DNA of 64,000 bases from JBEISR01 sp044337705 (GCA_044337705.1 JBIINB010000002.1:42684-106683), one strand, 5' to 3'; counted from the stretch's first letter, positions 19,023-28,824 are shown. Program-made: numbers and translations. The notes: generated by a model not told the origin, from the letters alone.

Positions 19023-20048
19023 CTAGAACTGACGAAGAAATCGGACGTCATTTCGATAGAGGTCGCGGATATCGGTGATCCCGAATCGCCGCATACAAAG
19101 GCGTTCCACCCCCAGGCCGAAAGCGAAACCACTGTATCGGTCGGGATCGATCCCGACGCTGGTCAGCACATTGGGGTCGACCATCCCGGCACCGCCAAAC
19201 TCCATCCACTGACCGTTCCAGAAGAAATCGACTTCAACACTCGGTTCGGTGAACGGAAAGAACGAGGGACGAAAGCGGATCTGGACATCGCCACCCAGAT
19301 AGCTGGTCGCAAACATCCGCAGGACACTTTTCAGCTGGGCCATGGTGACATGCTGGTCGACCCAAAGGCCTTCCATTTGATGAAACATCGGGTAATGCGT
19401 GGCATCGGCTTCATCCGGTCGATAGACCCTGCCTAGCGAGATGATGCGAATCGGAGGCTTGGTCGTCTCCATGACCCGAATCTGCACCGTGCTGGTCTGA
19501 CTGCGAAGGAGAGCAGGAGCCTCATCGCTTTTCTTCTTGTCGATCGGCTGAAGATAGAAGTTGTCGGCAGGATCGCGAGCCACATGATCGTCTGGGATGT
19601 TCAACGCCACGAAGTTATGCCAGACATCCTCCACTTCCGGCCCCTCGGTGACCGTAAATCCAAGCCGCCCCATGATCTCCTTGAGCAGTTCGATCGTTTG
19701 GGTGATTGGATGGAGATGCCCCAACTGGGGTGGCAACCCGGGAAGGGTGCAGTCAGGAAGCGGGCCTGTCGGCTTGGCTGCCGAGAGGCCGCCCAACCGG
19801 CTGGAGGTTTCTTCCAGCAATTTTTCGACCGCTTCCCGCACCTCGTTGAATCGCTTGCCAGCAGCCGGTTTGTCGGCACCCTGCACCGTCCCCAACTGCT
19901 TCTGGGCCGACTTCAGAAGACCGTTCTTGGCCCCCAGAAACTCGACGCGCAGACGCTCCAGGGTGTTGGCATCGGCGACACCCGCGAACTGCTCCCTGGC
20001 CTGACGCTCCAGGGAGTCCAAGGTTTCAAGAAAAACTTGAAGACTCAT
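19023..20048 (-). CDS. pheS: Phenylalanine-tRNA ligase alpha subunit
   Basis: 341 residues, normal length for bacterial PheS. An N-terminal coiled coil (residues 1-90) precedes the class II catalytic core, with motif 2 around THYPMFHQMEGLWVD and motif 3 near GFAFGLGVERLCMRRFGI. The substrate-binding FTEPSVEVDFF is present. ATG 20048 has AAAGGGG about 5 bases upstream; an in-frame extension of 25 residues overlaps rplT and is rejected. The gene sits 10 bases behind rplT and 8 before pheT, the classical rpmI-rplT-pheS-pheT order. Confidence 0.96.
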   Translation of the reverse strand: MSLQVFLETLDSLERQAREQFAGVADANTLERLRVEFLGAKNGLLKSAQKQLGTVQGADKPAAGKRFNEVREAVEKLLEETSSRLGGLSAAKPTGPLPDCTLPGLPPQLGHLHPITQTIELLKEIMGRLGFTVTEGPEVEDVWHNFVALNIPDDHVARDPADNFYLQPIDKKKSDEAPALLRSQTSTVQIRVMETTKPPIRIISLGRVYRPDEADATHYPMFHQMEGLWVDQHVTMAQLKSVLRMFATSYLGGDVQIRFRPSFFPFTEPSVEVDFFWNGQWMEFGGAGMVDPNVLTSVGIDPDRYSGFAFGLGVERLCMRRFGITDIRDLYRNDVRFLRQF

Positions 20049-20058
20049 GGCGCCCCTT

Positions 20059-20418
20059 TCAGGCCGCCACCAGGTGCTTCTTGACCGATTCGACGATCTG
20101 CTGGAATGCTGCAGGATCCGCAATCGCCATTTCGGATAGCTGCTTGCGATCCAGTTCGATCTTGGCCAGTTGCAAGCCGTGGATGAATTCGCTGTAGCGG
20201 AGGTCGTACTGACGCACCGCAGCGCTTAAACGAATGATCCAAAGGCGTCGGAAATCGCGGCGTCGGCGACGACGGTCACGGTAGGCAAAGACACCTGCCC
20301 GCACCAAGTTTTCCTTCGCGGTGCGATAGAGACGCCTACGTCCACCGACGTACCCTTTGGCTCTCTTGAATAAACGGTTTTTGGCACGTCGTCGCGCATG
20401 ACCTTTGGTGGTACGCAT
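20059..20418 (-). CDS. rplT: 50S ribosomal protein L20
   Basis: 119 residues, full length. The Arg/Lys-rich N-terminus (TKGHARRRAKNRLFKRAKGY) and the conserved globular domain (RLWIIRLSAAVRQYDLRYSE, LDRKQLSEMAIADP) identify L20, an early 23S rRNA assembly protein. In well-studied bacteria L20 also represses its own operon by binding the mRNA leader. The 296-base gap between rpmI and rplT is unusual for this operon and contains hairpins described separately. Confidence 0.98.
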   Translation of the reverse strand: MRTTKGHARRRAKNRLFKRAKGYVGGRRRLYRTAKENLVRAGVFAYRDRRRRRRDFRRLWIIRLSAAVRQYDLRYSEFIHGLQLAKIELDRKQLSEMAIADPAAFQQIVESVKKHLVAA

Positions 20419-20714
20419 CGGTCTGATTTTCCCTTTTCATGAAACCTTCAGGTCACCGCCATCGCTCGTTTCAATCCAATCCCCACGGGATGGATCGCGT
20501 TGAGGGGGGGAGTGCATCCCGACCTGACGGCTCAAGGCCGGCAGGCCATTCACCCTTGTTACCAAGGATGCTGGCAGTTGTTGAACCCAAGGATCTGGTC
20601 TGGCACTCCAGTCCTGTCGATGGACTTCTCGTCCATCTCGCCATCCTGAAATCAGGTTAGCTAATTTCTACGAAGTCATTTCCCGGGGAGCTATCCATGG
20701 CTTCCCAGAGCGTC
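20419..20714 (-). promoter_or_regulatory. Structured intergenic leader before rplT
   Basis: No gene fits this stretch between rpmI and rplT. In the leftward transcript it can form at least three hairpins. One at 20619-20637 has a perfect 7-bp stem (GATGGAC/GTCCATC). One at 20551-20570 has an 8-bp stem (one G-U pair) closed by a GUAA tetraloop of the GNRA class. One at 20523-20545 has two 4-bp segments (CCTG/CAGG and CGGC/GCCG) around a single mismatch. None is followed by a U-run, so they are not intrinsic terminators. The position fits a ribosomal-protein autoregulatory leader or an internal promoter region; this is inference. Confidence 0.4.
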
Positions 20715-20918
20715 CTAGTAGCTGTTGCCGCGAAGCGCCGCCTGAATCACCCGCTCCATGTTCGTTTCCACCGTTTTGGTGCCACGAAGCTGACGAATTC
20801 GCTTGGGTGTCTTTCGGACCGCCAGGTGGCTGGTACCTGCCTTGCGATGCTTGGCCTTCCCGGTCGCAGTCAGTCGAAATCGCTTCTTGGTCGCCTTGTG
20901 CGTCTTTTGCTTGGTCAT
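20715..20918 (-). CDS. rpmI: 50S ribosomal protein L35
   Basis: 67 residues with the invariant start MTKQKTHKATKKRFRLTATG and the KAKHRKAGTSHL segment of L35. It opens the ribosomal/phenylalanyl-tRNA ligase cluster. infC, which precedes rpmI in many bacteria, is absent; recG lies upstream on the same strand with a 178-base gap that may hold the promoter. No clear Shine-Dalgarno is seen. Confidence 0.97.
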   Translation of the reverse strand: MTKQKTHKATKKRFRLTATGKAKHRKAGTSHLAVRKTPKRIRQLRGTKTVETNMERVIQAALRGNSY

Positions 20919-21096
20919 CGTCCGCTCGAAAGTAAATTCAGGGGATCCAACCGATCCGGATCAAACATCGTCCATCAGTGTCCGGTCGGGACGAGGATGA
21001 ATTTCGTCCGCCAGCCATCGAATCCAGCAATATAAAAGAGAAACCTTCCACTTCCAAGCCCAAATCGGTCTCGGTTGACCCCCACTTGCGGGTGTT

Positions 21097-23271
21097 CTAT
21101 CCGACGTCGCCGAAATCGAGCGACTGGCCATGTCGGGCGAGGACCTGTTTTTTCAGTCGGGTCCATTGGGGGCCATCCAGGAGGGGATCGGTTTGGAGGA
21201 TAGCACGAGCGGCGGACTGAGTTGTTTCGACTACGGATTGATCTCGGACCAAGTCGGCGATTCGGAGTTGGGGTAAGCCATGTTGGCGGGTTCCAAGAAG
21301 GTCCCCAGGTCCCCGAAGCTTCCAGTCGACCTCTGCCAGCTGGAATCCATCATCGCTGGCGGTGAACGCTTTTAGACGTTGATTCTCCTGCTCCGCCAGA
21401 GACTGGCGCACCATGAGGCATACATAGCCGGGAAAACTGCCTCGGGAGACGCGGCCTCGTAGCTGGTGGAGTTGCGAGAGTCCTAGTCGGTCGGCGTCGA
21501 GGATGGTCATGACGGTGGCGTTGGGGACATCGATTCCTACTTCCACCACGGTGGTGGCCACCAGCACATCGATTGAACCACTGGCGAATTGATCGAGGGT
21601 GGCTTGTTTTTCAGATCCCTCCATGCGTCCGTGGAGAAGCCCCAGGGCCAGATGTTTCAGCGGTCCTTCCTGCAATTGCTGGTAGACCTGCTGAGCCCCC
21701 TGTAGTCCCTCTTCATCGCTTTGGCTGACGCGCGCAGCAATCACGTACGCCTGCCTGCCCTGATCGACTTGCTTGGCGACGAAGTTCCACCAGGAACCTT
21801 CCTGCTCCGGCTTTGCCAAGTAGGAATGGACGGGCATTCGACCGGGGGGTTTATCCCGCAGGATGGAGACATCCAGATCGCCAAAGGCGGTCATCGTGAG
21901 GGTTCGTGGAATGGGGGTCGCCGACAGGACAAGGTAGTGCGGCGCCTGATCGCCCCCACGGAGGCTGGCGCGCTGCTCCACCCCGAATTTGTGCTGTTCA
22001 TCGATCACCACCAATCCAAGTTTCGCGAAGGCAACTTGGTCACTAGCCAGAGCCTGCGTGCCGACGACCAAGTCGGTAGTTCCCAGCGCCAGCCGCTGAA
22101 GTACCTCCTGCCGCTGGGAGGCGGTGAGACTTCCTACCAGGAGGTCGATATGAACCCGGCTTCCCTGGAGGCTCTCCTGAAGTTTTTGGAAATGCTGTCT
22201 GGCCAGCACCTCGGTTGGGGCCATCAGTGCCGCCTGATGCTCATTGGCCACTGCCAGCAGCATCGCATAGAGGGCCACCGCCGTCTTTCCGCTGCCGACA
22301 TCCCCCTGAACCAGCCGATTCATCGGGACGGTGCGCGCCATGTCGTCGGCGATCTGGTGGATCGCCTTCCGCTGATCTCCCGTGAGTTCAAAGGGAAACC
22401 TTCGGAAGATTCTGGCATCGATGACAGCAGACGTAGGCAAGGAAGCGGCTGCCTGCTGGTGCGCCAGGCGGCTGCGACGCAGTCCGATTGCCAATTGCAG
22501 ATGAAGTAGCTCCTGAAAGATGAATCGTCGACGAGCCAGCTCCGCGTCCTCCATCGACTCCGGTTGATGAATCGTTCGCAACGCCTGGCGGATCTCCATG
22601 AGGTGATGTTGCTGTCGGAACTCCTCCGGAAGGACTTCTTCTATGCAAGGCAGGATCATTGGCAGAAGCTGGTCGATGCTCTGCATCAAGTGGCGCTGCT
22701 GAATTCCTTCGGTCAGACCATAGATGGGAATCGGTTTCCCTTGCGGAACCGGGCTGTCGGGAGTCAGCACCAGAAAATCTGGATGCCTCATTTCCCAGTG
22801 GACACCAGTGGATTTTGCCACCCCGGTCGCTAGGACACGCATGCCGCGCGCCAGTTGGTCGCGACGGAAAGGTTGGTTGAACCAGACCAGCCGAAGGTAG
22901 CCACCTCCTTCGCATCGCAGTAGCACCCCCAAGATCGTTCGCCCCTCGGCGGTGCCCCGCACCTCGATCGATTCCACCTCCCCCACCGCGCTGTATCGCT
23001 GGTCGGCGACCCAATGGCCGGTGGGGCGATGGATGGCAGGTTCCTGATACGATTTGGGGAAATAAAAAAGTAGGTCGATCGGTCGATGGACACCCAGTTT
23101 CTTGAGCGCCTCTACCCTCTGGGGGCCAATCCCGGGAAGGTACTTGATATCTCTGGGGATCTCGAGGGTGGCATCGGACTTGGGACCCGACGAAGTCATC
23201 GGAGCGGCCTTGGTTGGAAGGCCGCATTCGGACGAAGGAAGGTTACCTGCTGGTTCCTCTGCTTCGCTCAT
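21097..23271 (-). CDS. recG: ATP-dependent DNA helicase RecG
   Basis: 724 residues, the usual size. The N-terminal wedge domain begins after a 35-residue variable tail with IKYLPGIGPQRVEALKKLGV and carries the OB-fold (YSAVGEVESIEVRG). The helicase core shows Walker A GDVGSGKT (about residue 323), the Ia region MAPTEVLARQH, motif II DEQHKFGVEQR (about 420), motif III LSATPIPRT, and the later motifs ATTVVEVGIDVPNATVM and QLHQLRGRVSRG. RecG remodels stalled forks and Holliday junctions. It is the first gene of the leftward block ahead of rpmI, though a shared transcript is not shown. Confidence 0.97.
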   Translation of the reverse strand: MSEAEEPAGNLPSSECGLPTKAAPMTSSGPKSDATLEIPRDIKYLPGIGPQRVEALKKLGVHRPIDLLFYFPKSYQEPAIHRPTGHWVADQRYSAVGEVESIEVRGTAEGRTILGVLLRCEGGGYLRLVWFNQPFRRDQLARGMRVLATGVAKSTGVHWEMRHPDFLVLTPDSPVPQGKPIPIYGLTEGIQQRHLMQSIDQLLPMILPCIEEVLPEEFRQQHHLMEIRQALRTIHQPESMEDAELARRRFIFQELLHLQLAIGLRRSRLAHQQAAASLPTSAVIDARIFRRFPFELTGDQRKAIHQIADDMARTVPMNRLVQGDVGSGKTAVALYAMLLAVANEHQAALMAPTEVLARQHFQKLQESLQGSRVHIDLLVGSLTASQRQEVLQRLALGTTDLVVGTQALASDQVAFAKLGLVVIDEQHKFGVEQRASLRGGDQAPHYLVLSATPIPRTLTMTAFGDLDVSILRDKPPGRMPVHSYLAKPEQEGSWWNFVAKQVDQGRQAYVIAARVSQSDEEGLQGAQQVYQQLQEGPLKHLALGLLHGRMEGSEKQATLDQFASGSIDVLVATTVVEVGIDVPNATVMTILDADRLGLSQLHQLRGRVSRGSFPGYVCLMVRQSLAEQENQRLKAFTASDDGFQLAEVDWKLRGPGDLLGTRQHGLPQLRIADLVRDQSVVETTQSAARAILQTDPLLDGPQWTRLKKQVLARHGQSLDFGDVG

Positions 23272-23530
23272 CCAATGCCTCCCAAAGGCAATGCATCTTC
23301 AAGGGGGCCTAGCGATTCTCCGTCTACCAACCAATTCTCCGTGGACCATCCCAGGTTGATGTGCCTCGCCCAAGAGCTGTGCAACCCTTCGACTTGGGCC
23401 AAGGTTCCTCCGACCAGTGATGCGGGCCTCCCTGGTCAGCGATCTCTGCTTGCCAGGGTACATATTTTAGGAGCCAGCGACGGTTGGTCCAGTTCCAAAG
23501 GAGTCAGGGATCCGATCGGGCTTGGGTGGG

Positions 23531-25858
23531 TTACTTCCGGGCCGAAGTCGCCCGCGAAGCGCCGGTGACGGCTTGCGTCGGGGGCCGTAGCGAGGAGTTG
23601 CCGGGTTGGACACAGTCGACAAAATAACGCCGTCCTTGTGGCGAATCTTCCTCCACCAAGCCGTGGATATCGGTGTCGAACCCCGGGAACCTGCGATTGA
23701 ATTCCCGAGCGAACTGGAGGTATTCCACAATCGTCTTGTTGAATCGTTCCCCGGGAATGAGCAACGGGATACCAGGCGGATAGGGGGTCAGCAGGACGCT
23801 GGTGATGCGACCCTCCAGGTGATCGATCTCCACTCGTTCGATCTCGCGGCGGATCATCATGTCATACGCATCGGACGGCTTCATGGCTGGCTGTGAAATC
23901 GACAGGTACATTTCGGTGGTGACGCGAGCCACGTCGTTGTCGCGGTAGGTATCGTGGATCTCCTGGCAAAGATCCCGCAAGCCAACCCTTTCGTAATGCG
24001 GGTGATGCTGACAGAACTCGGGAAGAATCTTCCACATCTTCTGGTTTTTGTCGTAGTCGTCCTTGAATTGCTGAAGGGCGCTCAGCAAGGTGTTCCACCG
24101 GCCTTTGGTGATGCCGATCGTGAACATGATGAAGAACGAGTAAAGCCCTGTTTTCTCGACGATGACTCCATGCTCGGCCAGGTACCGTGTGACAATCGAG
24201 GCAGGGATACCGGTTTCGGAAAAGCGACCGCTGACATCCAGGCCTGGCGTGATGATGGTGGCTTTGATGGGGTCCAGCATATTGAATCCAGCGGCCAGCG
24301 GTCCGAATCCATGCCAAGTATCTTCCGCTTTGAGCATCCAGTCCTCTGGCTGACCGATGCCATCTTCAGCGATGTCATCAGGTCCCCAGACCTGGAACCA
24401 CCAATCCTTGCCCCACTCCTGATCCACTTTCTTCATGGCTCGGCGGAAATCGAGCGCTTCGAGGATCGATTCTTCTACCAGCGCGGTGCCACCCGGTGGC
24501 TCCATCATCGCCGCCGCCACATCGCAGCTGGCGATGATGGCGTACTGTGGCGATGTGGAGGTGTGCATCAAGTAGGCTTCGTTGAAGAGATGGCGGTCTA
24601 GCTTGGTGCGATCAGATTCCTGCACCAGGATCTGGGACGCCTGGGAGATCCCTGCCAGCAACTTGTGCGTGGAGTGCGTCGCGAAGACCATCGCTTCCTC
24701 GCACCGCGGGCGGTCCCGGCCTATCGCGTGGAAATCCCGGTAGAAATCATGGAAGGCCGCATGCGGCAGCCATGCTTCATCAAAATGCAATGTTCCGATG
24801 TTTCCGTCGAGCAGCTTTTTCAGCTTCTCGACGTTGTAGATCACGCCGTCGTAGGTGCTCTGAGTGATCGTTAGGATGCGGGGTTTGCGATCAGGATTCT
24901 CCTCTTGTGCTTGGCGAGCAAAGGGGTTGGCGTCAATCTTCCGCTGAATATTCGCCGGTTCGAATTCCTCCAGCGAGATCGGTCCGATAAGCCCGAGATG
25001 ATTTCGAGTGGGAGTCAGGAAAACGGGAATGGCGCCCGTCATCACGATGGCGTGCAGGATCGACTTGTGGCAGTTGCGGTCGACGACGACGATATCGCCC
25101 GAACCGACGGTGCTGTGCCAGACCATTTTGTTGGAGGTCGACGTGCCATTGGTGACAAAAAAACAATGGTCGGCGTTGAAGATCCGTGCAGCATTCCGCT
25201 CCGATGCCGCCACCGGCCCGGTGTGATCGAGCAACTGCCCCAACTCTTCGACGGAATTGCAGACGTCGGCGCGCAGCATGTTCTCACCAAAGAACTGATG
25301 AAACATCTGACCGACCGGGCTCTTCAGAAAAGCGACGCCGCCGGAGTGCCCAGGGCAGTGCCAGGAGTACGATCCATCTTTCGCGTAGTTGACCAGGGCG
25401 CGGAAAAACGGTGGCAACAGACCGTCGGTATACGACTTCGCCTCGCGAACGATATGCCTAGCGACAAATTCCGGCGTGTCCTCGAACATGTGAATAAAGC
25501 CGTGCAGTTCACGCAGAATATCGTTTGGGATATGCCGGGCGGTCCGCGTCTCCCCATAAAGGAAAATCGGAATCTCCGCGTTGCGAAAACGGATTTCGGA
25601 GATGAACTGCCGGAGATTCAAAATGGCCGGCACAGGCGAGCCATCGTGGCTGAACTCCTCATCATCGATCGACAGGATGAACGCGCTGGCTCGGCTCTGC
25701 TGCTGGGCGAACTGCGACAGGTCGCCGTAACTGGTCACCCCGACCACCTCGACTCCTTCCCCTTCAATCGCCTCCGCCAGAGCTCGTATCCCTAGACCCG
25801 AAGTATTGCCCGACCGAAAGTCTTCGTCGATGATGACGATCGGAAAACGGAATTTCAT
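23531..25858 (-). CDS. Orn/Lys/Arg decarboxylase, arginine-decarboxylase-like
   Basis: 775 residues, in the range of the inducible fold-type I decarboxylases (AdiA, CadA, SpeC). The N-terminal response-regulator-like wing is present (FPIVIIDEDFRS to about 130), followed by the PLP domain with FFVTNGTSTSNKMVWH, GTLHFDEAWLPHAAF, and the Schiff-base lysine in THSTHKLLAG (Lys399). The HFDEAW sequence is closer to AdiA-type arginine decarboxylase than to lysine enzymes. The C-terminal domain contains PYPPGIPLLIPGERF. AAGGA is 7 bases before the ATG. No antiporter gene (AdiC type) is nearby, so a polyamine role is as likely as acid resistance. Specificity is inferred. Confidence 0.88.
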   Translation of the reverse strand: MKFRFPIVIIDEDFRSGNTSGLGIRALAEAIEGEGVEVVGVTSYGDLSQFAQQQSRASAFILSIDDEEFSHDGSPVPAILNLRQFISEIRFRNAEIPIFLYGETRTARHIPNDILRELHGFIHMFEDTPEFVARHIVREAKSYTDGLLPPFFRALVNYAKDGSYSWHCPGHSGGVAFLKSPVGQMFHQFFGENMLRADVCNSVEELGQLLDHTGPVAASERNAARIFNADHCFFVTNGTSTSNKMVWHSTVGSGDIVVVDRNCHKSILHAIVMTGAIPVFLTPTRNHLGLIGPISLEEFEPANIQRKIDANPFARQAQEENPDRKPRILTITQSTYDGVIYNVEKLKKLLDGNIGTLHFDEAWLPHAAFHDFYRDFHAIGRDRPRCEEAMVFATHSTHKLLAGISQASQILVQESDRTKLDRHLFNEAYLMHTSTSPQYAIIASCDVAAAMMEPPGGTALVEESILEALDFRRAMKKVDQEWGKDWWFQVWGPDDIAEDGIGQPEDWMLKAEDTWHGFGPLAAGFNMLDPIKATIITPGLDVSGRFSETGIPASIVTRYLAEHGVIVEKTGLYSFFIMFTIGITKGRWNTLLSALQQFKDDYDKNQKMWKILPEFCQHHPHYERVGLRDLCQEIHDTYRDNDVARVTTEMYLSISQPAMKPSDAYDMMIRREIERVEIDHLEGRITSVLLTPYPPGIPLLIPGERFNKTIVEYLQFAREFNRRFPGFDTDIHGLVEEDSPQGRRYFVDCVQPGNSSLRPPTQAVTGASRATSARK

Positions 25859-26097
25859 GGAGAATTCCTTTGTGCCACCAATGGGCTACACACATTGCCG
25901 TCGAAGCGACTGTTCAATCCACCATGGATCCATCAGACGTCAACGATCATCCTACCGCTCGCTTGGTCGATGAGAAGACCAAAGGAGCCTAGAAAGGCCG
26001 ATCGGTGTTTTTTAACAAGACTTCCTGCCATACATAAGACCGGTTTGCGCTCGCTCTCGGTCCGCGGCGGCAGGCAACCATGGGACTCATGCTCGGA

Positions 26098-27375
26098 TCA
26101 GTCGCCGATGCGAGTCCATTCCCATGTGTATCGTTTGGGCTTGGCCAGCTCCTGGATTCTGGCATCCCACTGTCTCGTTAGTTTCTCGAATGCCGCGACC
26201 TCTCCTGCGTTGTTCCCTTGTTCGTGCTTTCGGAACAGGAAGAGATAGGTTTCATTCTGGGGGCGATACTGGTGCATGAAGAGGGTGTCTTTCTCTTTGG
26301 CCTTTTTTTGCAGTGCCAAACGCTGACGATCCGCGCCTACCCCCGATACTTCAATTCCTTCCGCCCATTCTTTGGCACTGCCTGCAGCGATCACATCGCC
26401 TTCGAGCGTCCACTGGTATTTTCCAGGTGGTAAGCCGGTCACAATCAGGCGACGATTTTGTCGGACGCTTCTTCCATCCGCAGTCGCCTGGTCCAGCGAT
26501 CGCTCCGGCAAAGCGGTAAATGCCTCCTCCAGCCGCCACTTTCCATTAGCCGCGTCGCGGTCGATCATCTGAAGCGACCAGTCGCCCACCGATACGTCTC
26601 CATCCCCCATCAAGTCGATTCGAAGTTCCCCAGGTAGATCCTGGCTTTTTCCAGGGGCCAACAGCGACGCGAATCGGCTGGCGAATGCCTGATAGCCTGC
26701 CGCATGCAACTGGATCCCATCGTCGCTCATCTCCTGAGTCCATTCAGGGAGCTGCAGCACCTTCAGCCCCTCCGAATCAGCGATCTGCTTGATGATCTGA
26801 TTGAACCGCCCGATCTTCTGGTTGCAGCGGTCGCGACGGGTTTCTGGGAATCTTGTTCCAGCCGGAATGGGAGGGGATTGCAACAGGATCAGCCGATACG
26901 ACAGCGGTTTCAGGTCGGTCACAAGTCGTCGCAGTCCTTTGTCGAAGCGCTGGTCATTCCACCCGTCGTCCGTGGCTTCAGAGAATCCGTAGTGGACAAA
27001 GACCACCGTTGGATCTGCCTGCTTGAGATCGACCAGCCTTCTCTTGTAACCGTCTTCCACCGATCCAAAGACGGCTCTGGCGCGCCCTTCGACATCATCG
27101 CCGCTCCACCCCACATTGCGGAAGGCGATCGGAAGGCCCGCCATACGAATCGACAGAATCGACTCCAGATCCCCCCGCTCGGCCAACTCCTCCCAGAGTC
27201 GGCCTCCCAGCCACGCGACGCGATCTCCCGGTTGAATCCATGCCGAGTTGAATCGCGGGGGCTGCTCTTGCCCGCGAACGGATGGAGCGATCCAGATCGT
27301 GCTCAGCGCGAGGAACAGAAAAACAGCAATCGATCCGAGGACGCGTTTCCAGGAGTCATTTCCGTGCTGCGACAT
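26098..27375 (-). CDS. SGNH/GDSL-hydrolase-like exported protein, catalytic residues altered
   Basis: 425 residues, with a signal peptide (GSIAVFLFLALSTIWIAPSV). The body follows the planctomycete SGNH layout: a block I equivalent (PGDRVAWLGGRLWEELAERG), block II (FRNVGWSGDDVEGRAR), block III (VFVHYGFSEATDD) and block V (DDGIQLHAAGYQAFA). The usual Ser/Thr nucleophile of block I is not evident and the block V His aligns with Gln, so activity is doubtful. A C-terminal domain of about 170 residues (LRIDLMGDGDVSVGDWSLQM) has no clear family. ATG 27375 is selected because GGAGG lies 7 bases upstream; the ATG at 27381 overlaps that site. Confidence 0.75.
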   Translation of the reverse strand: MSQHGNDSWKRVLGSIAVFLFLALSTIWIAPSVRGQEQPPRFNSAWIQPGDRVAWLGGRLWEELAERGDLESILSIRMAGLPIAFRNVGWSGDDVEGRARAVFGSVEDGYKRRLVDLKQADPTVVFVHYGFSEATDDGWNDQRFDKGLRRLVTDLKPLSYRLILLQSPPIPAGTRFPETRRDRCNQKIGRFNQIIKQIADSEGLKVLQLPEWTQEMSDDGIQLHAAGYQAFASRFASLLAPGKSQDLPGELRIDLMGDGDVSVGDWSLQMIDRDAANGKWRLEEAFTALPERSLDQATADGRSVRQNRRLIVTGLPPGKYQWTLEGDVIAAGSAKEWAEGIEVSGVGADRQRLALQKKAKEKDTLFMHQYRPQNETYLFLFRKHEQGNNAGEVAAFEKLTRQWDARIQELAKPKRYTWEWTRIGD

Positions 27376-27574
27376 CGGCATCCCTCCAAAAGTAAAAATG
27401 GTCGGTTGTTTGGCGGTCCCTTTGCTCCATCAGCCAGTTGCCTGCTGGCGGAGCGTTCGTGGAACCTGGAGCGAACCTGTAATGTACCAGTAGCGGGGGA
27501 TGGGTGGGAACCTACGCCGAACCAAACCTTGTCGGCCGATCTTCCAACCCAGTTCGGTCGGCAGAGGCCAGCGA

Positions 27575-28570
27575 TCAGCTGTCTTCGCCCCTTGAATCCT
27601 GTTGTTTTCCCGACTCCGGTGATCTCCGCACGCCTCGGCCCGGTTCCGAATTTGGCGTTGCCTTGCGTTTAAACACCCGAAATGATTCGGGCCATGGCAA
27701 TGCGAAATCCATCGCCTCGCCGGTCACCGGGTGATCGAATCGCAATGCGTAGGCATGCAGCGCCAGACGATCCCAGATCCATTGGGGGTGTGGCGGGAAG
27801 TTTCGGCCGTACCGGGGGTCACCTAGAACAGGGTGCCCTAGGTCTGCCATATGGACACGGATCTGATTGCGCCGGCCCGTTTCCAGTTCTACCTGAATCA
27901 TGGCTGCGTCACGCAGCTGGAATTGAACCTGATAGTGCGTGATCGCCAATTCCCCTTGGGAAGGGTCCTGAACGCTGTATCGATTGAGTTGAGCGTCGGT
28001 GGCCATGTACGACTGCACCGTCCCCCGCTGTTGCCGCGGGTTCCCCAGGACGATGGCGATGTATCGGCGTTTCGGTTTTCGGGCGGCAAATTGAGATCGC
28101 AGCTTTTGCGCCACCTCAAGGCTTTTGGCCATCACCAGCACTCCCGAGACGCCGCGATCCAGTCGTTGGACGCAGCACGCCTTCCCGCCGGGTACCTGTC
28201 GCTGAAGTCGCTTGGTGGCCCAGCCCTGAAGCGTATTCGATTCGCCCCAGGTCGTCGGGACCGTCAGCATGGAAGCCGGCTTGGCAAGAACCCAAATCGC
28301 ATCGTCTTCAAAAAGAATCTCTACCGGCTCCCTGGTGGTAGATGTGGTTGCGGCAGGAGGTGGTGCAGGGACCGGCTCCCACTGGATGCGATCTCCAGGC
28401 GCCACGCGCCAATGACCCTGGGTGCGGACGATCCCAGATACCTCGACTACTCCCAAACGAATCAGTCGTTCCGCTTCCCCTCGTTTCATCCCTGCCAGAC
28501 TCTGCAAGGCACCCAGAAGTGTCTGCGCTGGTGCGGGAAGACGATCCGTCACGACGATCGATTGAGGCAT
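27575..28570 (-). CDS. RluA-family pseudouridine synthase
   Basis: 331 residues. An N-terminal S4 RNA-binding domain (GEAERLIRLGVVEVSGIV) precedes the RluA catalytic domain, starting near FEDDAIWVLAKPASMLTVP. The catalytic Asp lies in QRLDRGVSGVLVMAK, where Gln replaces the His usually found before RLD. Motif III is conserved (ETGRRNQIRVHMADLGHPVLGDPRYG in two adjoining parts). The C-terminus has a charged tail. The target uridine in rRNA or tRNA cannot be assigned. ATG 28570 is chosen; the open frame extends 16 residues further with no support. It is divergent from the symporter gene. Confidence 0.9.
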   Translation of the reverse strand: MPQSIVVTDRLPAPAQTLLGALQSLAGMKRGEAERLIRLGVVEVSGIVRTQGHWRVAPGDRIQWEPVPAPPPAATTSTTREPVEILFEDDAIWVLAKPASMLTVPTTWGESNTLQGWATKRLQRQVPGGKACCVQRLDRGVSGVLVMAKSLEVAQKLRSQFAARKPKRRYIAIVLGNPRQQRGTVQSYMATDAQLNRYSVQDPSQGELAITHYQVQFQLRDAAMIQVELETGRRNQIRVHMADLGHPVLGDPRYGRNFPPHPQWIWDRLALHAYALRFDHPVTGEAMDFALPWPESFRVFKRKATPNSEPGRGVRRSPESGKQQDSRGEDS

Positions 28571-28824
28571 GGAGAATCCGGTGCAATACAATCCAGAGAC
28601 TGGGGTGTCGCGAGGCAAGTTCGCATCGGCGGCCCGTCGCGCCCCCGATCCTTCCTACAATACCCCGGAGGCCATTCAGGGAACAGCCACGGCTTTTGGA
28701 TTGTCGAATCGATCGATTCGGCAGAACTGCTTTCCCTGTGCATCGATCGTGCTGCCAGCGGACACAATTGTTAGGCGTCCCCGTCGCTGCGAACTATGGT
28801 GTTTCCGAGAATCGAGCCATTCCC

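Noticed and set aside
24905..25795. 296-residue plus-strand open frame antisense to the arginine decarboxylase
   Set aside because: No domain, signal or ribosome-binding site; the decarboxylase on the other strand has complete PLP motifs.
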